Part shown: one piece after another, positions 15,346 through 24,958 of the stretch
Layout: every line of letters begins with the position of its first letter
How positions within the stretch are numbered: position 1 is the first letter of the stretch
Source: Clostridia bacterium
GTDB taxonomy: Bacteria; Bacillota; Clostridia; Christensenellales; Aristaeellaceae
Length of the DNA: 50,058 nucleotides
NCBI GenBank assembly: GCA_017544935.1
Contig: JAFYDF010000144.1
Location: 1 to 50,058, forward strand
Direction: 5' to 3'
Notes under the pieces: model-generated
The model's input: only the letters and a program-made list of their open reading frames with translations
Told to the model about the DNA's origin: nothing
Database searches by the model: none
Translations under genes and position numbers: made by a program

Positions 15346-16212
15346 ATGACTAATAATCTGCAGGCTGTCCGTTCCCCGCACCGCCGCATAAAGACTGGTC
15401 TGGTAATCCGTTATGTGCTGGCCGTCATCATTACAGTCGTCATGGTCTTCCCGCTGTTCTGGATGTTATCCACATCGCTTAAAACAGAGCAGCAGGTCAT
15501 GAGCAGCCGGCTCGTATTCTGGCCCACGACTCCTCAGTGGAATAACTTCTCCTATCCTTTCCAGAAGGTTCCCTTCCTGCGCTATATGCTCAATACAGCG
15601 CTGATTACTGTCATGCAGATGTCCAGTGAGCTCCTTCTGGGTATTCTGGCCGCCTATGGTTTTTCCAAGGGCAAATTCCACGGTAAACATTTCCTCTTCA
15701 TCGTGGTGCTCGGTGCCATGATGATCCCAATTCAGGTTACATTCATCCCCCTTTATATCGTTGTAGCCCGTGTTGGCTGGATGAACACATACTGGGGCGT
15801 CTGGATCGCAGGCTGTGTTTCTTCCTACACAATCTTCCTACTGCGTCAGTCCTTCATGACTGTAGACAACAGTTATATCGAGGCCGCGCGTGTGGACGGC
15901 ATGGGTAAGTTAGGATCGATCTTCGGTATCATGGTGCCCATGTGCAAGCCCACAGTCATTACAGTTGCGCTGACAACTTTTATGGGCGGCTGGAACAACT
16001 ACTTCTGGCCTAAGATCATTATCAAGGCTCAGGACATGTATGTGCTCACTGTTGGTGTACAGCGCCTCAAAACCAGCTATGGTAATGATGCTACTTCCAA
16101 CTATCATCAGATTATGGCCGGTGTGCTTCTTTCCGTCATTCCCGTGTTCATTGTCTTTGCAATCTTCCAGCGTCATATGCTCAGCGGCTTCACCAAGGCT
16201 GCCATGAAATAA
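15346..16212 (+). CDS. Sugar ABC transporter permease, UgpE/MalG type
   Basis: A 288-residue second permease with six membrane helices. It shows the MalG-type opening (VIITVVMVFPLFWMLSTSLKTEQQV), the helix MMIPIQVTFIPLYIVVARVGWMNTYWGV and the EAA loop EAARVDGMGKLGSIFGIMVPMCKPT that contacts the ATPase. It starts 14 bases after the first permease, with GGGAGG upstream of the ATG, so the two are cotranscribed. It ends in a short gap before the HAD phosphatase gene, which probably belongs to the same transcript. Confidence 0.92.
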   Translation: MTNNLQAVRSPHRRIKTGLVIRYVLAVIITVVMVFPLFWMLSTSLKTEQQVMSSRLVFWPTTPQWNNFSYPFQKVPFLRYMLNTALITVMQMSSELLLGILAAYGFSKGKFHGKHFLFIVVLGAMMIPIQVTFIPLYIVVARVGWMNTYWGVWIAGCVSSYTIFLLRQSFMTVDNSYIEAARVDGMGKLGSIFGIMVPMCKPTVITVALTTFMGGWNNYFWPKIIIKAQDMYVLTVGVQRLKTSYGNDATSNYHQIMAGVLLSVIPVFIVFAIFQRHMLSGFTKAAMK

Positions 16213-16247
16213 ATACCCTCCCATCACATCTAGGAGAGTTGCTGTAC

Positions 16248-17075
16248 ATGCCCAATTTCAGTGTCCTCTTTCTCGATATAGATGGCACAACCATCGGCCG
16301 AGATCATTTTTCCCTATCCCCTCATAACCGAGAAGCGCTTCTGGCTGCCAAAGCCGCAGGCGTTACTCTTGCTATGTCAACAGGCCGCTGCCTGGGCATT
16401 GTCCCGCAGCAGCTTTTTGATGTGGGCTTTGATTACGCTATCACTTCCAACGGTGCTGCCGTGCAGGACCTGCGCAGTAACACCTGTCTATTCCGGGAAT
16501 GCATACCCGCGCATGTCGCTGAGGTCGCCTACCGCATTATCCGCCCACATGTCAGCTTTATCGAATGGTTTGCAAACGGCGAAATACTCCTGGCACGTGA
16601 AGCATATGAGCAGCTCGGTACAAAGGAGCTTCCTCCGTGGCATACCTTCTACTTTTCCAAAGGCAATACTCCTGTTGTAGAAAGCGCAGAGCAGTATCTG
16701 GCTGACGGCGCCCCGGGATTAGAAAAGATCGCACTCGTCCGTTTCGGCCGTGAGATCATTGCTCCTATTCATGAAGGACTAAAGGCAACCGGCCTATTCA
16801 ACCTGACTGATTCAATTGGCCGTAGCCTTGAAGTCGTTCCTGCCAACAGCACAAAAGTCGTCGGCATGCGCGCGCTGTGTAGACAGCTGGGTACGGAACT
16901 ATCCAGCTGTGCAGCTTGCGGTGATGGCAACAATGATATTGAAATGCTACAGGCTGTAGGTTTCTCAGGCGCGGTAGCCAACGCCAAACCTGAACTGAAA
17001 GCGGTAGCCAGTTGTCAACTGCCCGCTTTTGACGAAGACGGTGTCGCCTATTTCATCGAGAATTATGTACTGTGA
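16248..17075 (+). CDS. HAD-superfamily hydrolase, Cof type
   Basis: A 275-residue cytoplasmic phosphatase of the Cof subfamily (class IIB HAD), which typically removes phosphate from sugar phosphates or other small phosphometabolites. Motif I is LFLDIDGTT with the nucleophile Asp and the acid/base Asp, motif II is in AMSTGR, motif III Lys is probably the one in NSTKVVG, and motif IV is CGDGNNDIEML. The alpha/beta cap lies between motifs II and III. TAGGAGAG lies 9 bases before the ATG at 16248; a TTG nine bases earlier abuts that site and is unlikely. Its position after two sugar permeases suggests a role in handling the imported sugar, but this is inference. Confidence 0.88.
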   Translation: MPNFSVLFLDIDGTTIGRDHFSLSPHNREALLAAKAAGVTLAMSTGRCLGIVPQQLFDVGFDYAITSNGAAVQDLRSNTCLFRECIPAHVAEVAYRIIRPHVSFIEWFANGEILLAREAYEQLGTKELPPWHTFYFSKGNTPVVESAEQYLADGAPGLEKIALVRFGREIIAPIHEGLKATGLFNLTDSIGRSLEVVPANSTKVVGMRALCRQLGTELSSCAACGDGNNDIEMLQAVGFSGAVANAKPELKAVASCQLPAFDEDGVAYFIENYVL

Positions 17076-17988
17076 ACCTATGACAGAAAACATGTTCCCG
17101 GCCTTCTTTAGAGAAAGCATCAACCGACAGTACGGAGCGGAAATCTCTGCCCAGATTCTTTCAGGAATGCAGCAGCCGCGCTGTACTTCTTTGCGTGTGA
17201 ACGCGCTGCGCGCATCTATAGAAAGTGTTACCGCGGCCCTGGAGACAGCCGGACTGACTTTTGAAAAACTGCCTTGGTATGACTCTGCATTTCTGCTGCC
17301 TGCAGGCAGTGAAACAGAACTCCGCAGCCTACCGCTATATGAGAGCGGCGGGTTTTATATGCAGAGCCTTTCTGCCATGCTTCCGCCTTTGGTTCTAGCG
17401 CCTCAGGCAGGCGCGGATGTACTTGATATGGCCGCTGCTCCAGGAGGGAAAACTGCACAAATGGCTGCAATGACAGCAAACAAGGCCAATATCACAGCAG
17501 TGGAAGTTAATGCCATCCGGGCGGAACGTCTTCGCCATAATCTGCAGAAGCTGGGAGCCTCACGTGTAAACGTAATGGTGCGTGATGGACGCAAGCTGGA
17601 GGATTTCTTCAGGTTCGATCAAATCCTTCTTGACGCGCCTTGCAGCGGCAGCGGTACCATGTTGCTCTCTGACCCCACTGGCATTCGCGCGTTCTCTGAG
17701 AAACTTGTGCGAAACTCTGCAGCTATCCAAGTACAGCTACTCCGAAAAGCATTATCATTGCTCAAAAAGGGCGGTACGCTGGTCTATTCAACCTGCTCGA
17801 TCTTGGAAGCGGAAAACGAAGCCGTAGTGCGTTCCGCTCTGAAGGGAAGCTCTGCACATCTGGAGCCAATCAATCTTTCTGGGCTTAATGATCTGCCTAC
17901 ACTGCCTGTTTCTTTGGAAGGCACTCTCTGCGTTCGCCCGACCAAGCTCTATGAGGGATTCTTTATTGCCAAATTCAGAAATACGTAA
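17065..17988 (+). CDS. RsmB/NOP (Sun) family m5C RNA methyltransferase
   Basis: A 307-residue SAM-dependent enzyme that makes 5-methylcytosine in rRNA or tRNA. The SAM-binding motif I is VLDMAAAPGGKTAQMA, motif II acidic residue is in AVEVNAIRAERL, motif IV is LLDAPCSGSGTM and motif VI is YSTCSILEAENE. The two cysteines (PC and TC) are the release and nucleophile pair of this family. The N-terminal part (TSLRVNAL, GGFYMQSLSAMLPP) matches the family's RNA-binding region. There is no C-terminal PUA-like extension, so it is the short form. The start is uncertain: ATG 17065 overlaps the HAD gene by 11 bases, and ATG 17080 follows its stop by 4 bases. The target base is unknown. Confidence 0.88.
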   Translation: MYCEPMTENMFPAFFRESINRQYGAEISAQILSGMQQPRCTSLRVNALRASIESVTAALETAGLTFEKLPWYDSAFLLPAGSETELRSLPLYESGGFYMQSLSAMLPPLVLAPQAGADVLDMAAAPGGKTAQMAAMTANKANITAVEVNAIRAERLRHNLQKLGASRVNVMVRDGRKLEDFFRFDQILLDAPCSGSGTMLLSDPTGIRAFSEKLVRNSAAIQVQLLRKALSLLKKGGTLVYSTCSILEAENEAVVRSALKGSSAHLEPINLSGLNDLPTLPVSLEGTLCVRPTKLYEGFFIAKFRNT

Positions 17989-18026
17989 ACACTTGTTGTG
18001 ATCTATTAACAGGATTTCCAATTAAA

Positions 18027-18057
18027 CGCTCCTGACCTATCCATATGGCCAGGAGCG
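18027..18057. terminator. Bidirectional stem-loop between convergent genes
   Basis: CGCTCCTG (18027-18034) and CAGGAGCG (18050-18057) pair, with extra CC/GG pairing inside. The hairpin sits between the ends of the methyltransferase gene (+) and the AraC-type gene (-) and can serve both. Confidence 0.6.
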
Positions 18058-18073
18058 ATTTCTAACTTTAGGG

Positions 18074-18967
18074 TCAACTGCGTTTCTTTACAGGTACCCA
18101 GATCGCACTATGGTAATCTGAATCGGTCATCTCACCGTTCACACAGTCATACCACTCTACATTTGCATTCCCACAGAGTTCATATCCTGGATTTCCGGGG
18201 AGCCATTCTCTGAAAATCTGTGTATTTACGCTCTGGAGTGTTTCGGGATTCGGACCAACACAATTAAACACTGCCCACTCTCCGCGCGGGAATTCGTAAA
18301 GCACCATCCCATTCGGTACTTTCCCGCCCGTGTATTTTCCTGCAATAAGATAACGGAACTTTCCGCCTCCAACATCATCAATGCAGACCCCATACTCACC
18401 AATACAGTTATCTACCAATGCCTGTTCGTATGGATTGGCGGGCGGATTTCCTGCATATACGCTGTCGGCATACTTTCTGCAGATCTCGTCCCAGAACTTC
18501 GGGATCTCAGCATATGCGGTCTCATTGTCAAAGATCTTCTGAAAGCCGATAACCTTGAAAGGGAACATAGGTGTAATTTTGTAATCCATCTGACTGCCTC
18601 CATGAATCGATATATTAATTTTCAAAGGAAGAAAGGCTTTTATTTTTGCCCCGTTACGCACCTGTACCGGCGATGCCCCATGGAATCTGGAAAAAGCCTT
18701 CGTAAAGCTCTCTGGCGTATCATAGCAATAGCGCAGAGCGATATCGATCACTTTATCATCTGTCTTCTGCAGATCCAATGCAGCCTGATACATCCTACGG
18801 TTTCGCAGATATTCCCCTATTCCGTAACCGGTCATCAGTGAAAAGCCACGCTGCAGAAAGAATGGCGAGAGAAAGACCTGGGCCGCGACATCCTGTACAC
18901 CAATGTCCTCTTCCAGATTTTTCTCCATGTAATCAATTGCCGTGCGAATACTGGTAAGCCATTCCAT
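18074..18967 (-). CDS. AraC-family regulator with C-terminal GyrI-like effector-binding domain
   Basis: A 297-residue transcription factor. Residues 5-105 form the AraC/XylS double helix-turn-helix (YMEKNLEEDIGVQDVAAQVFLSPFFLQRGF, then IDIALRYCYDTPESFTKAFSRFHGASPVQVR). Residues about 127-297 resemble the SOUL/GyrI-like small-molecule domain also found in Rob and BmrR (MFPFKVIGFQKIF at its start, VLYEFPRGEWAVFNCVGPNPETLQSV and a final YDCVNGEMTDSDYHSAIWVPVKK). Such proteins usually sense amphipathic drugs or metabolites. GGAAGGAG lies about 9 bases upstream of the ATG. It is transcribed alone on the minus strand, downstream of the P-loop gene but about 100 bases away, so its targets cannot be read from context. 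Confidence 0.9.
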   Translation of the reverse strand: MEWLTSIRTAIDYMEKNLEEDIGVQDVAAQVFLSPFFLQRGFSLMTGYGIGEYLRNRRMYQAALDLQKTDDKVIDIALRYCYDTPESFTKAFSRFHGASPVQVRNGAKIKAFLPLKINISIHGGSQMDYKITPMFPFKVIGFQKIFDNETAYAEIPKFWDEICRKYADSVYAGNPPANPYEQALVDNCIGEYGVCIDDVGGGKFRYLIAGKYTGGKVPNGMVLYEFPRGEWAVFNCVGPNPETLQSVNTQIFREWLPGNPGYELCGNANVEWYDCVNGEMTDSDYHSAIWVPVKKRS

Positions 18968-19069
18968 TGCCGCTGTCTCCTTCCTATGACGATATCAGTT
19001 TACTCAAGCAGGATTCAGCAGTCCTGTCATTGTATGCTCAGATTTGTCCTCAGATCACAGAAATCATCG

Positions 19070-19702
19070 TTACTCCAATCCGAATGCTTTCTCAACCAAG
19101 CGAAGCGTCTGTTCAACAGTCCTGCAGTCATCCCGTCTGATCACGTTAAATCCGCAATGCAGAAAGGAATCGTACTTTTCCTGTGAATTGATACGCATCA
19201 GTCCCTGCCGGTAATTCTCCATTGCTCTTTCAGGATCAGGCTCTTCCATGATCAAACGGTAAAGGAACTGCTTTTCTCGGTCCGGCCTCTCGAAAAACCG
19301 GTCTACGGAGATCTGCGGATCTGCAAGCATAATTAGGACATGATTATGCTCGGCGATCTTCTTCAGTGTTTCCACAGAAATGTTTGTATCCACAAAAACC
19401 GGCATTTCCTGCCTTATTAGGTCTTTCAGTATTCTGAGCTCCAGGATCTCGCATTCTCTGGACGCCCCATCGATCCAAGCCTCATATTCTTCAGGGCTCC
19501 GCCTGATAAAATCATGCCAGTCCTTCAGATCACGAGTATAAGTCACGCATGGAAATTCCCTGCTGTCCAATTCCGGCAGAAGCCTGTTATGATAATTTTC
19601 TTCACAGGCAATGCCGCCATATCTCCCCGCTAACAGCTTTACCATAGTCGATTTTCCGGCATAAGCATTGCCGGTTATGAAATAGAAATTTGAAAACTGC
19701 AT
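19070..19702 (-). CDS. Small P-loop NTPase / kinase-like protein
   Basis: A 210-residue protein with an N-terminal Walker A loop, FITGNAYAGKSTMVKLLA (about residues 9-26), and a probable Walker B strand in MPVFVDTNISVETL or HVLIMLADP. The size and the ERPDREKQFLYRLI lid-like helix fit small nucleoside/shikimate-kinase-like P-loop proteins, but I do not recognise a specific family. The start at 19702 is chosen because GAGG lies just upstream; an ATG six codons earlier lacks any ribosome site. It lies downstream of lacZ on the same strand, separated by 85 bases that contain a 12-bp inverted repeat. Confidence 0.6.
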   Translation of the reverse strand: MQFSNFYFITGNAYAGKSTMVKLLAGRYGGIACEENYHNRLLPELDSREFPCVTYTRDLKDWHDFIRRSPEEYEAWIDGASRECEILELRILKDLIRQEMPVFVDTNISVETLKKIAEHNHVLIMLADPQISVDRFFERPDREKQFLYRLIMEEPDPERAMENYRQGLMRINSQEKYDSFLHCGFNVIRRDDCRTVEQTLRLVEKAFGLE

Positions 19703-19729
19703 TCTGCCTCGCTTCCCCATGATAGTATA

Positions 19730-19767
19730 TTGGCCATACCGTTCAGTAAGTACAGCGGTATGGCCAA
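19730..19767 (-). terminator. Inverted repeat downstream of lacZ
   Basis: TTGGCCATACCG (19730-19741) and CGGTATGGCCAA (19756-19767) form a perfect 12-bp stem with a 14-base loop, about 20 bases beyond the lacZ stop. The T-run on the minus strand (TATACTATC) is weak. It also covers the region just upstream of the P-loop gene, so a regulatory role is possible. Confidence 0.55.
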
Positions 19768-19787
19768 AGTATCACTCTTATTATTTG

Positions 19788-22760
<2,973 letters not shown>

Positions 22761-23903
22761 TCAATATCGTTCAGCCTGAATGGTCACACTGACACCATTT
22801 ACTTCAACGCCTTCCTCGGCGCGAATCAGAATATACTTTAGGCCGTTGATCATTCGTGTCTCAACCAGATCGCTGTGTGCGGGATCTACCTTTATCACCA
22901 CATTCGGTGTACGTACTTCAAAACGTTTTGGATCAACAGCATTGACTGTGCTCACGCTTGCCGCCCCGCCAAATTCCTCCTGGTAGCGTTCTTCAAAAGC
23001 CTGTACCCGTTCCTCGGGGACACCGCAGACCTCGAGCGCCTGTCTGATCTCACGTGCGGAGACCTTGGCAGGAGGCGCTTCTCTGTCATGCTTCTGCTCT
23101 GCCAATTGCTCGGATAACCGTTCATGAACGCTTTGTACTACTTCCATGCTGCATTCCTCCGCAAGCGTTTCCTGTAGCAGGCCGCGAAAAGACGCTTCCT
23201 GTTCAGCAGCAGGTATGGGCGGTTCAGCACCAAACACCGCATGTACCAATCCCGGATGGTTCTCAGCCGGATCTTTTGTATAGCACAGCGCAGAGGATAT
23301 ATTCGCGCTGCGGCCGTCAAAGGCTGGGAATACGAACCCGAACTCAGGTGCAGCAACAGCCCACTCGGAGTCAGCAGTATGGAATAGATTATCCTCTGCA
23401 CGATACACGAGCTCCGCTTTGGTCAATTTCACAGGGCAAACCGCACAGGCAATATATGTAAAGATCTCATCGCCTTCACCAGGATCACGCCCGACAGAAG
23501 CGCCTCGGAAGGGCACCTCATAGACATCATGTGCAAGCAGGATCAAACAACTCTCCTGCATATCGAGCCCGTCTATTACTCTCTGGAAGAAGACTTGTGC
23601 CAATTCGTCATCTTCAAGCGCACCGTTGCGCAGTGCGCTGAGAAGTTTGTGTTCGTCACTGCTCCCAACCGCTTCCGCGGCAAACTCTACAGGAACCAGA
23701 TTTTTCTCCGGTGTGCCTGACAGTACCTTTCGAAACAGTGTCATATACCGTTCGCGTTCTTCCTCCGGCAATGCGACCAGTGGCAGTCGGAACAGGGAGA
23801 CGATCTCCTTATCCGTACTGACATAACAACCGCGGATGCAGGTCAAACTATCGTTATCCGGTGAAAAGCGGCGCTTCAGCTCGCTTATCTCTCTTGCGTT
23901 CAT
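22761..23903 (-). CDS. DUF4317 family protein
   Basis: A 380-residue cytoplasmic protein of a clostridial family of unknown function (DUF4317). The recognisable features are the opening NAREISELKRRFSPDNDSLTCIRGCYVS, the central LILLAHDVYEVPF and the C-terminal segment PNVVIKVDPAHSDLVETRMINGLKYILIRAE. No catalytic motif or membrane segment is evident. GAGG lies 6 bases before the ATG at 23903, favouring this over an ATG seven codons upstream. A TATAAT on the minus strand (23939-23944) may be its -10, without a clear -35. The lacZ gene follows after 12 bases, so the two are likely one transcript; this gives no obvious clue to function. Confidence 0.8.
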   Translation of the reverse strand: MNAREISELKRRFSPDNDSLTCIRGCYVSTDKEIVSLFRLPLVALPEEERERYMTLFRKVLSGTPEKNLVPVEFAAEAVGSSDEHKLLSALRNGALEDDELAQVFFQRVIDGLDMQESCLILLAHDVYEVPFRGASVGRDPGEGDEIFTYIACAVCPVKLTKAELVYRAEDNLFHTADSEWAVAAPEFGFVFPAFDGRSANISSALCYTKDPAENHPGLVHAVFGAEPPIPAAEQEASFRGLLQETLAEECSMEVVQSVHERLSEQLAEQKHDREAPPAKVSAREIRQALEVCGVPEERVQAFEERYQEEFGGAASVSTVNAVDPKRFEVRTPNVVIKVDPAHSDLVETRMINGLKYILIRAEEGVEVNGVSVTIQAERY

Positions 23904-24037
23904 AATGTACCTCAGATTTCTCAAATTTCAGCCTTTTTATTATATCATATTTGGACAACTTTTCCTATAATCCGTTCTTTTCTTTTCAACCCAAAGAGAC
24001 TATAATGGTAGCCAGTTGAACGCAAGGAGGAAAACGC

Positions 24038-24733
24038 ATGCTGTTTGCCGGACTGCAAAAGCTGACGCTGCTGGATTATCCCGGGCACACCGCCTGTACC
24101 GTATTTACACAAGGCTGCGATCTGCGCTGCCCTTTCTGCCATAACTCTTCACTGTTGGATGCCTGCGCAGCTCCTGAGAATCCGGTGCTGGAAGATGAGA
24201 TTTTCTCCTTGCTGGCCAAACGTCGCGGAACACTGGATGGTATCTGCATCACCGGTGGTGAACCGCTGCTGCATGCAGAACTTTTCGATTTTATCCGCCG
24301 CGTACGCGAGCTCGGTTTTGATGTTAAGCTTGATACCAATGGTACGCATCCCGCAGCGCTCAGGCAGCTGATTGATGAAAAACTTCTCAGCATGGTTGCC
24401 ATGGACATCAAAAACAGTCCAGAGCGTTATGCGCGTACAGTCGGCCTGCCTCATTTCGATCTGGGTCCTGTCCGTGAAAGCACCGCGCTTTTACGTGAAA
24501 ACAAGGTACCCTATGAATTCCGGACAACAGTCACGGATGAGCTTCATCGCACTGAGGATATCGCCGCTATCAGTGAATGGCTGCAGGGACCTTCAGCATA
24601 CTATATCCAGTGCTATAAGGACAGCGGACACATACTGCATCCCGGCCTGACCGCACCCTCCGAAGAAAAGATGCATGCTCTTCGTGATGCTGCCCTGCCT
24701 AATCTCCCCAACACGTATATCCGCGGAATGTGA
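24038..24733 (+). CDS. nrdG: Anaerobic ribonucleoside-triphosphate reductase activating protein
   Basis: A 231-residue radical-SAM enzyme that generates the glycyl radical on NrdD. The [4Fe-4S] cluster motif is CDLRCPFC (Cys27, Cys31, Cys34), preceded by the family's FAGLQKLTLLDYPG opening. ICITGGEPLL is the SAM-binding GGE segment, and VKLDTNG and MDIKN follow in the usual order. It is the longer NrdG form related to pyruvate formate-lyase activase-like proteins. AAGGAGG lies about 9 bases upstream of the ATG, with a TATAAT at 24001-24006. It lies 225 bases upstream of nrdD on the same strand, but nrdD has its own promoter in between. Confidence 0.93.
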   Translation: MLFAGLQKLTLLDYPGHTACTVFTQGCDLRCPFCHNSSLLDACAAPENPVLEDEIFSLLAKRRGTLDGICITGGEPLLHAELFDFIRRVRELGFDVKLDTNGTHPAALRQLIDEKLLSMVAMDIKNSPERYARTVGLPHFDLGPVRESTALLRENKVPYEFRTTVTDELHRTEDIAAISEWLQGPSAYYIQCYKDSGHILHPGLTAPSEEKMHALRDAALPNLPNTYIRGM

Positions 24734-24832
24734 TTGGCCGCAAGCTGGCAGTAAATCAAATAAAGAACGAACAAACACGATCCTTTTCTACGCTTCATTC
24801 GGAAAGCTGTATTTTTTATTATTTTGCGTGAA

Positions 24833-24848
24833 ACACAACATATAGTGT
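24833..24848 (+). promoter_or_regulatory. NrdR box 1
   Basis: ACACAACATATAGTGT matches the published NrdR-box consensus (acaCwAtATaTwGtgt) at all but one position and is nearly palindromic. It lies just upstream of the nrdD promoter. NrdR is the ATP/dATP-sensing repressor of ribonucleotide reductase genes. Confidence 0.85.
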
Positions 24849-24864
24849 TCCACGCATTTTATTT

Positions 24865-24880
24865 TTTCAACATATTGACA
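24865..24880 (+). promoter_or_regulatory. NrdR box 2
   Basis: The core CAACATATTG (24868-24877) matches the NrdR-box core at 9 of 10 positions; the outer bases are weaker. Its core starts exactly 32 bases after that of box 1, about three helical turns, the typical tandem spacing. It overlaps the -35 hexamer, as expected for a repressor site. Confidence 0.8.
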
Positions 24881-24904
24881 CTGTTCCCGTGCGTATGTTA
24901 TGAT
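24875..24904 (+). promoter_or_regulatory. Promoter of the nrdD-trxB-sulfatase operon
   Basis: A perfect TTGACA (24875-24880), an 18-base spacer and TATGAT (24899-24904) preceded by TGT (extended -10, TGN). Transcription would start near 24911, leaving a leader of about 48 bases that contains the palindrome at 24927-24938. AAGGAG (24947-24952) is the ribosome site. Confidence 0.8.
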
Positions 24905-24918
24905 GATTCCGTTCGTTA

Positions 24919-24946
24919 AAAATCATCGCCTTAAGGCGCATATTTT
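24919..24946 (+). promoter_or_regulatory. Dyad in the nrdD leader
   Basis: A perfect palindrome CGCCTTAAGGCG (24927-24938) is extended symmetrically by AAAAT (24919-24923) and ATTTT (24942-24946), with unpaired CAT on each side. It lies between the predicted transcription start and the ribosome site. It could be a second operator or an RNA hairpin near the ribosome site. Confidence 0.45.
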
Positions 24947-24958
24947 AAGGAGAAGCTT

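Noticed and set aside
24734..24832. Terminator search after nrdG
   Set aside because: Only a weak GGCC/GGC pairing and a late T-run (ATTTTTTATTATTTT) are present; not enough stem to call a terminator, so read-through into nrdD is possible.
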